12,582 nucleotides of DNA. Source: an uncultured Collinsella sp. Lineage in GTDB: Bacteria > Actinomycetota > Coriobacteriia > Coriobacteriales > Coriobacteriaceae. The notes below the pieces were generated by a model. The model was not told the DNA's origin, made no database searches, and saw nothing but the letters and a program-made list of their open reading frames with translations. Position numbers and translations under genes: made by a program. Shown piece after piece: positions 1-7,634 of the stretch (the first letter of the stretch is position 1; each line of letters starts with the position of its first letter). The DNA is taken from NCBI GenBank assembly GCA_900545075.1, contig UQXT01000060.1:1-12582 (forward strand). The letters run 5' to 3'.

Positions 1-399
1 CTTGTGGCCCTCGCCTATGAACATATCGTCCCGGATGCCGATGACGTCGGCCATGAAGGAAATCATGGTAGCGGTCTCGCGGACGGTCTCGCCGTGAGCG
101 ATCTGGGACTTCTTCTCGTCCAGGTCCTGCAGCTCAAGGCCGAGCAGGTTGGCGGCCTTAGAGAAGGAGAAGCGCGTACGGGTGGAGTTGTCGCGGAACA
201 GGGAGACGGCCAGGCCCGAGTCGAAGATCTTGGACGAAACGTTGTTCTCACGCAGCTCGCGCAGGGCGTCGGCGACGATGTAGAGAGCCTTGAGCTCATC
301 GGTGGTCTTGTCCCAAGTGTGCAGGAAATCGCTGCCGTACATACCCTTAAAATCGAGGTCGTTCAGCTGCTCGACGAGCTCGGTAAACTTAGCGTCCAT
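1..399 (-). CDS. ygeW: YgeW-type knotted carbamoyltransferase, N-terminal part (runs off left edge)
   Basis: The first 133 residues of an aspartate/ornithine carbamoyltransferase-family protein are present; the rest lies beyond position 1, with no stop codon in the window. The carbamoyl-phosphate binding motif STRTR is at residues 72-76, preceded by FRDN, and HGET follows at 102-105, before a stretch reading RETATMISFMADVIGIRDDMF. This pattern fits YgeW, the putative carbamoyltransferase of purine and allantoin-type catabolism, better than OTC or ATC; the substrate of YgeW is not firmly known. The ATG at 397-399 is preceded by an AGAAAGGAT ribosome site at a good distance. It lies 201 bp downstream of a YgeY-derived chimera on the same strand, the usual ygeW-ygeY neighbourhood. 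Assignment to YgeW is by recalled similarity; carbamoyltransferase membership is certain. Confidence 0.88.
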   Translation of the reverse strand, partial: MDAKFTELVEQLNDLDFKGMYGSDFLHTWDKTTDELKALYIVADALRELRENNVSSKIFDSGLAVSLFRDNSTRTRFSFSKAANLLGLELQDLDEKKSQIAHGETVRETATMISFMADVIGIRDDMFIGEGHK

Positions 400-553
400 G
401 TAAATATCCTTTCTAAAGATGAAACGATCGCAATGAGTAGATGTGCTCCGGCATGCGCGTGTGGCTAGAACATGCAGAGCACCATGACGAGGACCCGCCA
501 CCGTTGAGGAAGCATGGGAGATAACGACCGCGGGCCCCAAGTCAACAGGGGGT

Positions 554-578
554 GCCGGGGACACGAGCGGCCCCCGGC
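554..578 (-). terminator. GC-rich hairpin downstream of the hydratase::ygeY chimera
   Basis: GCCGGGG at 554-560 and CCCCGGC at 572-578 form a 7-bp stem with an 11-nt loop, starting about 20 nt past the chimera stop codon (601-603) on the minus strand. There is no T-run after the stem, so it may be a pause site, a 3' end stabiliser or a weak terminator rather than an efficient intrinsic terminator. The remaining space up to ygeW (400-553) shows no convincing promoter. Confidence 0.35.
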
Positions 579-600
579 TCAACAAAATCGAGGAATGGGA

Positions 601-1413
601 CTAATCGATCTTGTTGTTGGTCAGACCGGCGCGGAACACGGTGGCGTCGCCATCGGCCTGGCTCGGATCGTAGAGGTTCAGGGCAGCCACGTACATGGCG
701 GCAGCGGTGACCAGGTCGTCCTTGTAGGTGACCTCGTTGGGAGCGTGAGCCTGAGACTCGGCACCCGGGCCAAAGCCCACGCAGGGGATGCCGTAGCGGC
801 CCTGGATGGAGACACAGTTCGTGGAGAAGGTCCACTTGTCGCACAGCGGGCGACCGGTGCGCTTGTCCATGCTGGGCTCGCAGCCGATGCGCTCGTCACC
901 AAACATGGCCTTGTGGGCGTCGACGAGAGCCTTGACGTGCGGAGCGGTCTCCTTGTTGATCCACGTGGGGAAGTAAGCCTCGGTCTCGTAGACCTCGCCG
1001 GTCCAGGACGGACGGTCGTACATGTACATGGAGACCTTCACGTCGTCGCCGTACTTCTTGGCAGCCGAGAGACCAAAGACGTGGTCGTCCTCGTTGATGG
1101 TGCCGCCCACGGCGCACAGCGAGTTGTGGCAGTTGGTGAGCACGTAGGGCAGCGGGAACTGCTCCATGCCCGAGGCGCGCGCCGTCTGGATGATGCCGAC
1201 AAAGGTGATGTCGTGGCTCGCCATGGCGTCGAAGCGAATCTTGAGCGCCTCGGGATCTCCGGACGTATTGTGTGCCTGAAGGATTGAATACGCGATGGTG
1301 CCGCGCTTGGCATCCTCGGGTGTCTGCGTAATACCGCGCTCGGCAGCCTCGACCGCAGGCACAACCTCGCTGCCGCCGCGCAGGTAGATGCCGTCCTCGT
1401 ACAGCTTGACCAT
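601..1413 (-). pseudogene. In-frame chimera: aconitase-family hydratase N-terminus joined to YgeY C-terminus
   Basis: This open frame of 270 residues seems to be made from two unrelated proteins. Residues 1 to ~122 (including HNTSGDPEALKIRFD, TNCHNSLCAVGGTINEDDH and GLSAAKKYG) match what I recall of the N-terminus of an aconitase-superfamily 'hydratase' that accompanies ygeW in anaerobes. From ~120 onward (VSMYMYDRPSWTGEVY, DKWTFSTN, VGFGPG, AHAPNE) it matches the C-terminal third of YgeY, an M20-type metallohydrolase. The AHAPNE His (residue 223) would be the last M20 metal ligand; the other ligands (the HxD, Asp and EE motifs) are missing, as is the rest of the aconitase fold. Neither activity should therefore survive. 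The join is at about 1048-1062, around KKYG. The ATG at 1411-1413 has GGGAG at 1419-1423; the frame is open back to 1515 but without a ribosome site there. A real deletion or an assembly collapse are both possible. The YgeY part is clear; the hydratase part is from memory. Confidence 0.75.
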
Positions 1414-1418
1414 ACTGT

Positions 1419-1423
1419 CTCCC
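1419..1423 (-). promoter_or_regulatory. Ribosome binding site fixing the chimera start
   Basis: GGGAG on the minus strand lies 5 nt before the ATG at 1411-1413. It decides for this start over the in-frame ATG at 1513-1515, which has no purine-rich site and would add 34 residues that do not look like either parent protein. Confidence 0.6.
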
Positions 1424-1428
1424 ACTCT

Positions 1429-1445
1429 GCCCAAAAGATTTGGGC
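1429..1445. repeat. Short perfect inverted repeat in the chimera leader
   Basis: GCCCAAA at 1429-1435 and TTTGGGC at 1439-1445 form a 7-bp perfect palindrome with a 3-nt centre, 16 nt upstream of the chimera start and just upstream of its ribosome site. It could be an operator or a small leader hairpin. Nothing in the sequence names the regulator. Confidence 0.4.
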
Positions 1446-1691
1446 GCATAGCATACATTCGTTCAATATCGTGCCATAGAACGGTTGCGAGTGGGTTACG
1501 AATCTGCACGTTCACTTTATCTCGGTAAAGTAAAGGACGAGCCCGGTGCAGGACCGGCAGATTTGGTGCAAGAGTGTCCCTTTCGACTAGTCATTTAAAA
1601 ACGTCCCCCATGACTGCCGCATCCGGAGCAAGGCAACGCCGCAGGTAGAGGACGGACAGCGAGCGACGTCCAGAGCGAACAAGTTGGCATG

Positions 1692-1733
1692 AAAAAGGCA
1701 AGGCATAGACCTTCTGGTCATGCCTTGCCTTTT
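1692..1733 (-). terminator. Intrinsic terminator of the dnaK-grpE-dnaJ-hspR operon
   Basis: The arms 1693-1706 and 1720-1733 pair perfectly over 14 bp (AAAAGGCAAGGCAT with its complement). After one bulged base, four more pairs close a 4-nt loop. On the minus strand the stem ends in TTTTT, so it fits the 3' end of hspR, 70 nt beyond the stop. The A/T ends are symmetrical, so it could also stop transcripts on the plus strand. Confidence 0.85.
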
Positions 1734-1775
1734 GAATGACAAATTGTCGCTCTGGGCGGCGCGCAGCGTCGGCCC

Positions 1776-1803
1776 GTTACGCGGGTTGGTAAACCCGCGT
1801 AAC
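1776..1803 (-). repeat. Perfect 12-bp hairpin overlapping the hspR stop codon
   Basis: GTTACGCGGGTT at 1776-1787 and AACCCGCGTAAC at 1792-1803 form a perfect 12-bp stem with a 4-nt loop. The last base of the right arm is part of the hspR stop codon. There is no T-run, so it is not a standard terminator; it could protect the mRNA 3' end or be a dispersed REP-like element. Confidence 0.7.
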
Positions 1804-2219
1804 TACAAATCCCCGCCGGCGCCCAGCAGTTTGCGCATGACCTGTTCGGGGTTAACCGAGCCGTCGCGCGGGGCCAGGGCGGTGATCTTCTTCTGCATCT
1901 TGTACTCGTGCAGCTCGTCCTCGAGCTGGCGCACGCGGGCGCGGAGCTTTTCGTTCTCGCGCTCGCGCTCCTCGGCACGCTCCTTCATATCGAGGATGCG
2001 CACCACGCCGGCAAGGTTGATGCCCTCGTCGGTCAGCTGGTTGATGAGCTCCAGGCGCTCGATATCGGCGCGCGAATACAGGCGCGTGTTGCCGCCCGAG
2101 CGCTGGGGGTTCACCAGGCCCTTGGACTCGTAGACGCGCAGAGTCTGCGGATGCATGCCGGTCAGCTCGGCCGCCACGCTGATCATGTACAGCGGTTTGT
2201 TCCTATTGTCCTCGGCCAT
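1803..2219 (-). CDS. hspR: Heat-shock repressor HspR (MerR family)
   Basis: A 138-residue MerR-type DNA-binding protein. The winged helix-turn-helix occupies residues ~10-78 (YMISVAAELTGMHPQTLRVY, then GLVNPQRSGGNTRLYSRADI), followed by a long charged coiled coil at ~78-115 (ERAEERERENEKLRARVRQLEDEL). In actinobacteria HspR binds HAIR inverted repeats in front of the dnaK operon, with DnaK as co-repressor, so the operon opens when DnaK is occupied by misfolded protein. It is the last gene of dnaK-grpE-dnaJ-hspR, 72 nt after dnaJ, which is the standard position. The ATG at 2217-2219 is preceded by AAAGGGG. The length and sequence agree with the family; there is nothing abnormal in the protein. 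Confidence 0.95.
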   Translation of the reverse strand: MAEDNRNKPLYMISVAAELTGMHPQTLRVYESKGLVNPQRSGGNTRLYSRADIERLELINQLTDEGINLAGVVRILDMKERAEERERENEKLRARVRQLEDELHEYKMQKKITALAPRDGSVNPEQVMRKLLGAGGDL

Positions 2220-2291
2220 GCTACCTGACCCCTTTCCGTCTCGTTATCGTCCATCATAAGCCCGCGAGCGTGGGCGTGCGCCGCAACCGCC

Positions 2292-3257
2292 CTAGTACGT
2301 CGCCTTGTAACGGTTGACTTTCTCGCGATAGTTGCGCGTGTCGGCCTCGCGCAGCTTGGTCATGGCATCGCGCTCGTCGTCGGACAGGTTCGTGGGGACC
2401 TGCACCTTGATCTCGACGAGCAACGCACCCGTGCGGCCACGGTGCTTAACATCGGGCGCGCCCATTTCTTTAAAGCGGAACTTCTTGCCCGTCTGAGTGC
2501 CCGCCGGCACCTTCAGACGAACCGTCGCCCCACCGGGCGTGGGCACGTCCACCGTGCAGCCGAGCGCCGCCTCATAGACCGAGACCGGTACCTCCATGGT
2601 CACGTCGGCACCCTTGCGCTTAAACAGCGGATGCTCCTCCACGTGCGTGGTTACGACCAGGTCGCCGCGCTCGCCGCCGGCGACGCCGTACTCGCCGCGA
2701 CGCTTGTAGCGCAGTTTGCCGCCATCGACCGCACCCGCGGGCACCGAGACCGTAATGGTCTGCTGCTCGCCTGTCGAGGGAATGCGGTAGGTGACCTTGT
2801 GCGTCACGCCGCGAAACGCGTCCTCGGCCGTCACATCGACGGTCAGCGACAGGTCGCCGCCCTTGCGAGCACGGCTGCGGCCCGCGCCGGCACCGGCAGC
2901 GCCCGCAGCCCCGGCAAAGCCCGAGCCCCAGTCGCTGCCCCAGGCGCCGTTGCCGCTAAAGATGCTATCGAAGATGTCGCCCCAGCCGCTGGCGCCCGCG
3001 CCGGCACCGTAGCCGCCGCCATACGCGCCACCCGCGCCCGGCATGCCGCCAAACATGAGCATCTGGTCGTACTCTTTGCGCTTCTTCTCGTCCGAAAGCG
3101 TCTCGTAGGCCTCGCTGATCTCCTTGAACTTGGCCTCGTCGCCGCCGGCATCGGGGTGATATTTTTGCGCGAGCTTGCGAAACGCGCTCTTGATCTCTTT
3201 GTCGGAGGCGCTCTTGGATACGCCCAGGATGTCATAGAAGGTTTTGCCTGCAGCCAT
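2292..3257 (-). CDS. dnaJ: DnaJ-family co-chaperone without zinc finger (type II J-protein)
   Basis: A 321-residue J-protein. The J domain is at residues ~5-70 with the essential HPD at 34-36. A Gly/Ala/Phe-rich linker (~73-130) is followed by two beta-barrel client-binding domains and a C-terminal region (~135-310). The cysteine-rich zinc finger with four CxxCxGxG repeats, normal in DnaJ, is absent; there is only one cysteine. The layout is thus that of CbpA/DnaJ2-type proteins. It should stimulate the DnaK ATPase and hand over substrates. It follows grpE by 108 nt that contain a GC-rich hairpin. AGGAG lies 5 nt before the ATG at 3255-3257. A true zinc-finger DnaJ is probably encoded elsewhere, but that cannot be seen here. 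The gene symbol reflects operon position; cbpA would be equally defensible. Confidence 0.92.
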   Translation of the reverse strand: MAAGKTFYDILGVSKSASDKEIKSAFRKLAQKYHPDAGGDEAKFKEISEAYETLSDEKKRKEYDQMLMFGGMPGAGGAYGGGYGAGAGASGWGDIFDSIFSGNGAWGSDWGSGFAGAAGAAGAGAGRSRARKGGDLSLTVDVTAEDAFRGVTHKVTYRIPSTGEQQTITVSVPAGAVDGGKLRYKRRGEYGVAGGERGDLVVTTHVEEHPLFKRKGADVTMEVPVSVYEAALGCTVDVPTPGGATVRLKVPAGTQTGKKFRFKEMGAPDVKHRGRTGALLVEIKVQVPTNLSDDERDAMTKLREADTRNYREKVNRYKATY

Positions 3258-3330
3258 CGTAGCTCCTCTCCTGTTACATCCGCCGCCCCTGCGGACGGCG
3301 GCTCATGCTGTCATATGGCACTTGGCCAGA

Positions 3331-3360
3331 AAGGGCCCCGGGTGTTGCCCCGGGGCCCTT
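3331..3360 (-). terminator. GC-rich hairpin between grpE and dnaJ (attenuator or processing site)
   Basis: AAGGGCCCCGGG at 3331-3342 and its complement at 3349-3360 form a perfect 12-bp stem with a 6-nt loop. On the minus strand it starts a few bases after the grpE stop (3366-3368) and runs into TTTCT. The T-run is short, so read-through into dnaJ and hspR is expected. It would set dnaK-grpE above dnaJ-hspR in transcript level. Confidence 0.6.
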
Positions 3361-3365
3361 CTCAA

Positions 3366-4208
3366 TTACTCCTCGGTGCTCTCGGCCGTATCGGCCGTAG
3401 CATCCTCGGGCGCCGCTTCGGGCTCCGGTGCGGGGCGCTTCTCGCCACCGTAGGTCACCGTCACCATCGCGGAACGCAGGATGCGATCCGCCATGCGGTA
3501 GCCCTTCTGGTATACGTCGTTGACGGTCTCGTCGTACTGCGATGCGTCCTCGACGCGGCCCACAGCCTGGTGCTCGAGCGGATCGAACGCCTCGCCCTTG
3601 GGGTCGATGGGCTCAACGCCCTCGTGCGCAAACACATCGAGCAGCTTGGCATGAACCGCATCGACGCCGTCGACGAACTGCTTAAAGTCGTCGGAAAGCT
3701 CTTGGCTGCGGGCATGGTCGATCGCGCGCTCGATATCGTCGATCACCGGCAACAGCGCGGTGACAAGCTTCTCGGTCGCGCGCTCGCGCTCGGCGATGCG
3801 CTCGTTGGCGGTGCGGCGACGGAAGTTCTCCCAGTCGGCCTGCAGACGGGCGGTGCGCTCGGTGGCGTCCTTTGCCTTATCCTCGGCGGCCTTCTGAGCC
3901 TCTGCCGCAGCATCGAGCTCACTGCGCACGTCGGCAAGCTCCTTTTGGGCCTGCTCGAACTTGAGCTTAAAGTCGTTGTCGGCGGCTTCCTCACCGGCGC
4001 GGATAGCAGCTTCCACCATCTCGTCCTCGGTCATCGTCGCCTCCTTGTTGGAATCCTCTACCTGGTTCTCGGCAGCCTCGGCGGCCTCGGCCTCGTTGGC
4101 CTCGGTATCGTCGACGGCCTCTACGGGAATCTTCACGTCCTTCTCCTCAGAGTCAACGGGGGCGGCGCCAGCGGCAGCCGCCTCCGTGCGAGCTTTACGG
4201 GCGGACAT
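3366..4208 (-). CDS. grpE: Nucleotide exchange factor GrpE
   Basis: A 280-residue GrpE, which releases ADP from DnaK and so resets the chaperone cycle. Residues 1-75 are an acidic, low-complexity tail rich in Ala and Glu. A long coiled coil follows (~78-150, including LQADWENFRRRTANERIAERERA). The C-terminal beta-wing domain (~160-258) contains the family motif YQKGYRMADRILRSAMVTV. The protein ends in another acidic Pro/Glu/Ala tail. It is longer than the E. coli protein (about 200 residues) because of these two tails, which is common in actinobacteria. The ATG at 4206-4208 is only 2 nt after the dnaK stop, and its ribosome site (GAGGAC) lies inside the end of dnaK, so translation is probably coupled. 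Confidence 0.97.
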   Translation of the reverse strand: MSARKARTEAAAAGAAPVDSEEKDVKIPVEAVDDTEANEAEAAEAAENQVEDSNKEATMTEDEMVEAAIRAGEEAADNDFKLKFEQAQKELADVRSELDAAAEAQKAAEDKAKDATERTARLQADWENFRRRTANERIAERERATEKLVTALLPVIDDIERAIDHARSQELSDDFKQFVDGVDAVHAKLLDVFAHEGVEPIDPKGEAFDPLEHQAVGRVEDASQYDETVNDVYQKGYRMADRILRSAMVTVTYGGEKRPAPEPEAAPEDATADTAESTEE

Positions 4209-4210
4209 GA

Positions 4211-6103
<1,893 letters not shown>

Positions 6104-6212
6104 TAGAAATTCCCTCTCTCTTGTGCGTTCGCGCCGCCTCGACGGTCCGTCGCGCGACGCTTCGGCTTGTCTTTCAGGATGTAGTGTATCCCCTTATGGG
6201 CCGGAATATACA

Positions 6213-6239
6213 AAATCTAAGTCAATTCATATAAGATTT
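6213..6239 (-). promoter_or_regulatory. AT-rich inverted repeat in the predicted dnaK control region
   Basis: AAATCT at 6213-6218 and AGATTT at 6234-6239 flank a 15-bp AT-rich centre about 110-135 bp before the dnaK start. On the minus strand this segment contains TTGACT and TATATT, but not at normal promoter spacing; TTGTAT followed by GATACA about 17 bp later is an alternative. The usual HAIR operator (CTTGAGT-N7-ACTCAAG) is not present in recognisable form, so this repeat is only a candidate HspR site. Confidence 0.3.
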
Positions 6240-6252
6240 CTTATTGCCGAGA

Positions 6253-6564
6253 GTTTAGGTTCGCAAATGCGCAGGTAGACGCACTGTTTGAGTTCTCGAC
6301 AAATCTATTGAGATCTATGTAGAGATGGCTGAGGTTTGGGTCCGAGGGTGCCTGGGGCTGCCTTGCGGAAAGCTTGTCCCGGTTTGAGCGTGGATTCCGG
6401 GTCGCAGTTTCCTCTAGCGGGCCCAACCGGAAACTGCGACCCGGTTTTCGGCCAAATAACGGGATGCCCTTTCCGCAGGCGCGCTCAATAGCTCAATATT
6501 TCAAGTCACCTTTAGCTAACATTTGCGCAGCTCAACGGCCCCACCTGCGCATTTTTTAGTAAAC
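6253..6564. repeat. ~310-bp nested inverted-repeat block (MITE-like or structured RNA)
   Basis: The outer arms AAATGCGCAGGT (6265-6276) and ACCTGCGCATTT (6543-6554) are a perfect 12-bp inverted repeat, and GTTTA/TAAAC just outside extends it. Further in, TGCGGAAAG (6364-6372) pairs with CTTTCCGCA (6469-6477), then TCCCG (6377-6381) with CGGGA (6460-6464). In the centre a perfect 16-bp pair (6397-6412 with 6429-6444) closes a 16-nt loop. The outer stretches between these arms are also loosely complementary. There is no transposase gene. It could be a non-autonomous element or encode a folded RNA. Confidence 0.55.
6524..6557 (+). terminator. Terminator-like hairpin with T6 at the right end of the inverted-repeat block
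   Basis: TGCGCAG at 6524-6530 and CTGCGCA at 6545-6551 form a 7-bp stem with a 14-nt loop, followed directly by TTTTTT. No plus-strand gene precedes it, so if it works as a terminator it would end either a short RNA from the repeat block or read-through from the left. The same right arm also pairs with 6265-6276, so the two structures are mutually exclusive. Confidence 0.4.
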
Positions 6565-6609
6565 CTTGGCATACTCGGCGAACGGTATGAAGATGCCGGT
6601 CAGAGGGTA

Positions 6610-6637
6610 TTGCAAACGGTCGCTCCCGTGGTATGTT
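6610..6637 (+). promoter_or_regulatory. Candidate ferredoxin promoter
   Basis: TTGCAA at 6610-6615 and TATGTT at 6632-6637 are separated by 16 bp and lie about 60 bp before the ferredoxin start. Both boxes match the sigma-70 type consensus at four of six positions. No better pair was seen between the repeat block and the gene. Confidence 0.45.
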
Positions 6638-6698
6638 TTTGCCCGAATCAAACCGGCGCGCATCGCCTGTAGCGTCGGTCAACAGAGAGGAAACTACC

Positions 6699-6884
6699 AT
6701 GGCTCATCCCGTAATTGATGCTGACGAGTGCATCGCTTGTGGCGTTTGCGTCGACACCTGCCCCGCTGGCGTTCTGGAGCTCCAGGACGTCGCCACCGTC
6801 GCTGACGAGGACTCCTGCGTCGCCTGTGGCGCTTGCCAGGACGCTTGCCCCGCTGGCGCGATCACCGAGATCGTCGAGGAGTAA
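6699..6884 (+). CDS. Small 2x[4Fe-4S] ferredoxin
   Basis: A 61-residue bacterial-type ferredoxin. Two CxxCxxCxxxCP clusters are visible, with cysteines at 11, 14, 17, 21 and at 40, 43, 46, 50; the internal symmetry of the two halves (ACGVC/ACGAC, CPAGV/CPAGA) shows the ancient duplication. Such proteins carry low-potential electrons between enzymes such as pyruvate:ferredoxin oxidoreductase and hydrogenases in anaerobes; the partner here is unknown. The ATG at 6699-6701 is chosen because AGAGAGG lies about 8 nt upstream and the protein then has standard length; the longer open frame from 6633 would add residues unlike a ferredoxin. It is a single-gene unit with its own promoter and terminator, divergent from dnaK and convergent with niaR. 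Confidence 0.96.
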   Translation: MAHPVIDADECIACGVCVDTCPAGVLELQDVATVADEDSCVACGACQDACPAGAITEIVEE

Positions 6885-6925
6885 CAACTCCCCCACTTGC
6901 ACACTCAAAAGTACACCGTGCACAA

Positions 6926-6968
6926 AAAAGGAGGCCTCCGCATCGCCGCGGAGGCCTCCTTTTGTTTG
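6926..6968. terminator. Strong bidirectional terminator between ferredoxin and niaR
   Basis: The arms 6926-6941 and 6948-6963 pair over 16 bp (AAAAGGAGGCCTCCGC with its complement) around a 6-nt loop. On the plus strand the stem ends in TTTTGTTTGT, 42 nt after the ferredoxin stop. On the minus strand it ends in TTTTTT, so it can also end the nadABC-niaR transcript. Confidence 0.9.
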
Positions 6969-7003
6969 TATAGGCAGTTAATTGGGGACGGGGCTACCTT
7001 GGC

Positions 7004-7070
7004 AGTTGCGGTGGAATAGTTCCCGGTTCATTGCTTAGGTGCCGATTTTAGGAACTATTTCACCGCAACT
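7004..7070. repeat. 20-bp-arm inverted repeat downstream of niaR
   Basis: AGTTGCGGTGGAATAGTTCC at 7004-7023 and its complement at 7051-7070 pair over 20 positions, with one G-T wobble (7014/7060), around a 27-nt loop. There is no T-run on either side and a strong terminator is present just beyond it. It resembles a dispersed intergenic hairpin element more than a terminator. Confidence 0.65.
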
Positions 7071-7088
7071 TATTAAGACAGTATCGGG

Positions 7089-7634
7089 CTAGGACAAATC
7101 ATCCTCATAGGGCATTAAATCGGCAAGATAGCCCTTCTCCTTGAGTATGGCCTCGATCTCGTCGAGAGTCTGCTCGTCCTCCGCCGCAATGCGATGGAAG
7201 TGATAGCCGCTCGTCACCGTTAGTAGCGGGAAACTCTTGCCGCTCTCGATATCGTGCAGGTAGCGCTCAACATCGCGACGATTGCGAATGTCCAGGTCGG
7301 CCGTGATCTTACCGTACACGCGGTGATTGACGATCACGTTGAGCACGGCGCCTCCGGCGTCGACGATACTCGTGAGTTCATCGCCTGCCTGCTCCACGCC
7401 GTGGCGAACCTTGACCAAGCGCGTGGGCACGGCGGGGCTGCTAGGGGCCTCCTGCAGCACATAACCACGGTTGGTCGCCACGACATCGTGCCCATCGGCA
7501 CGCAGCAGGGCAATATCCTGAACCACGATCTGACGGCTCACGCCAACCTCGCGGGCAAGTGCGCTGCCCGAAACGGGCTCCTTGGCCACCTCGAGCACGT
7601 CCATGATGGCACGGCGACGCTCGCGGGCGTTCAT
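7089..7634 (-). CDS. niaR: NiaR, nicotinate-responsive repressor of NAD synthesis (HTH_11 + 3H domain)
   Basis: A 181-residue two-domain regulator. The N-terminal winged HTH (residues ~3-60: RRAIMDVLEVAKEPVSGSAL, then VGVSRQIVVQDIALLRADGH) binds DNA. The C-terminal 3H domain (~72-175) binds nicotinate and a metal. The candidate metal ligands His78, Glu86, His145 and His147 keep the spacing known from Thermotoga NiaR. NiaR represses NAD synthesis or niacin uptake genes when niacin is plentiful. Its ATG overlaps the nadC stop by one base (TAATG), so it is co-transcribed and probably translationally coupled. It would therefore be controlled by the nadA operator it is predicted to bind. Identity as a 3H-domain regulator is clear; the ligand is taken from the family. 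Confidence 0.93.
   Translation of the reverse strand: MNARERRRAIMDVLEVAKEPVSGSALAREVGVSRQIVVQDIALLRADGHDVVATNRGYVLQEAPSSPAVPTRLVKVRHGVEQAGDELTSIVDAGGAVLNVIVNHRVYGKITADLDIRNRRDVERYLHDIESGKSFPLLTVTSGYHFHRIAAEDEQTLDEIEAILKEKGYLADLMPYEDDLS

Larger units (their letters stand above)
1414..1802. other. Intergenic region between the chimera and hspR
   Basis: This 389-bp stretch carries no credible gene. From left to right it holds the chimera leader with its 7-bp palindrome (1429-1445), a second palindrome ACTTTA-N6-TAAAGT at 1514-1531 that could be an operator for the minus-strand purine-type genes, a strong hairpin terminator nested in a longer imperfect inverted repeat (1670-1755), and a 12-bp perfect hairpin touching the hspR stop codon (1776-1803). 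I could not pick a convincing -35/-10 pair for the chimera. Confidence 0.6.
6104..6698. other. Long intergenic region between divergent dnaK and ferredoxin
   Basis: This 595-bp stretch has no credible gene; the short open frames in it lack ribosome sites and family features. It contains the AT-rich dnaK control region (about 6180-6250), a large nested inverted-repeat block (6253-6564), and the ferredoxin promoter and leader (about 6610-6698). A smaller repeat, CATAC-N10-GTATG at 6570-6589, lies just upstream of the ferredoxin promoter and might be an operator. Confidence 0.6.

Noticed and set aside
1414..1515. Start of the chimera at the ATG 1513-1515
   Set aside because: No ribosome site, and the 34 added residues do not resemble the hydratase; ATG at 1411-1413 with GGGAG is better.
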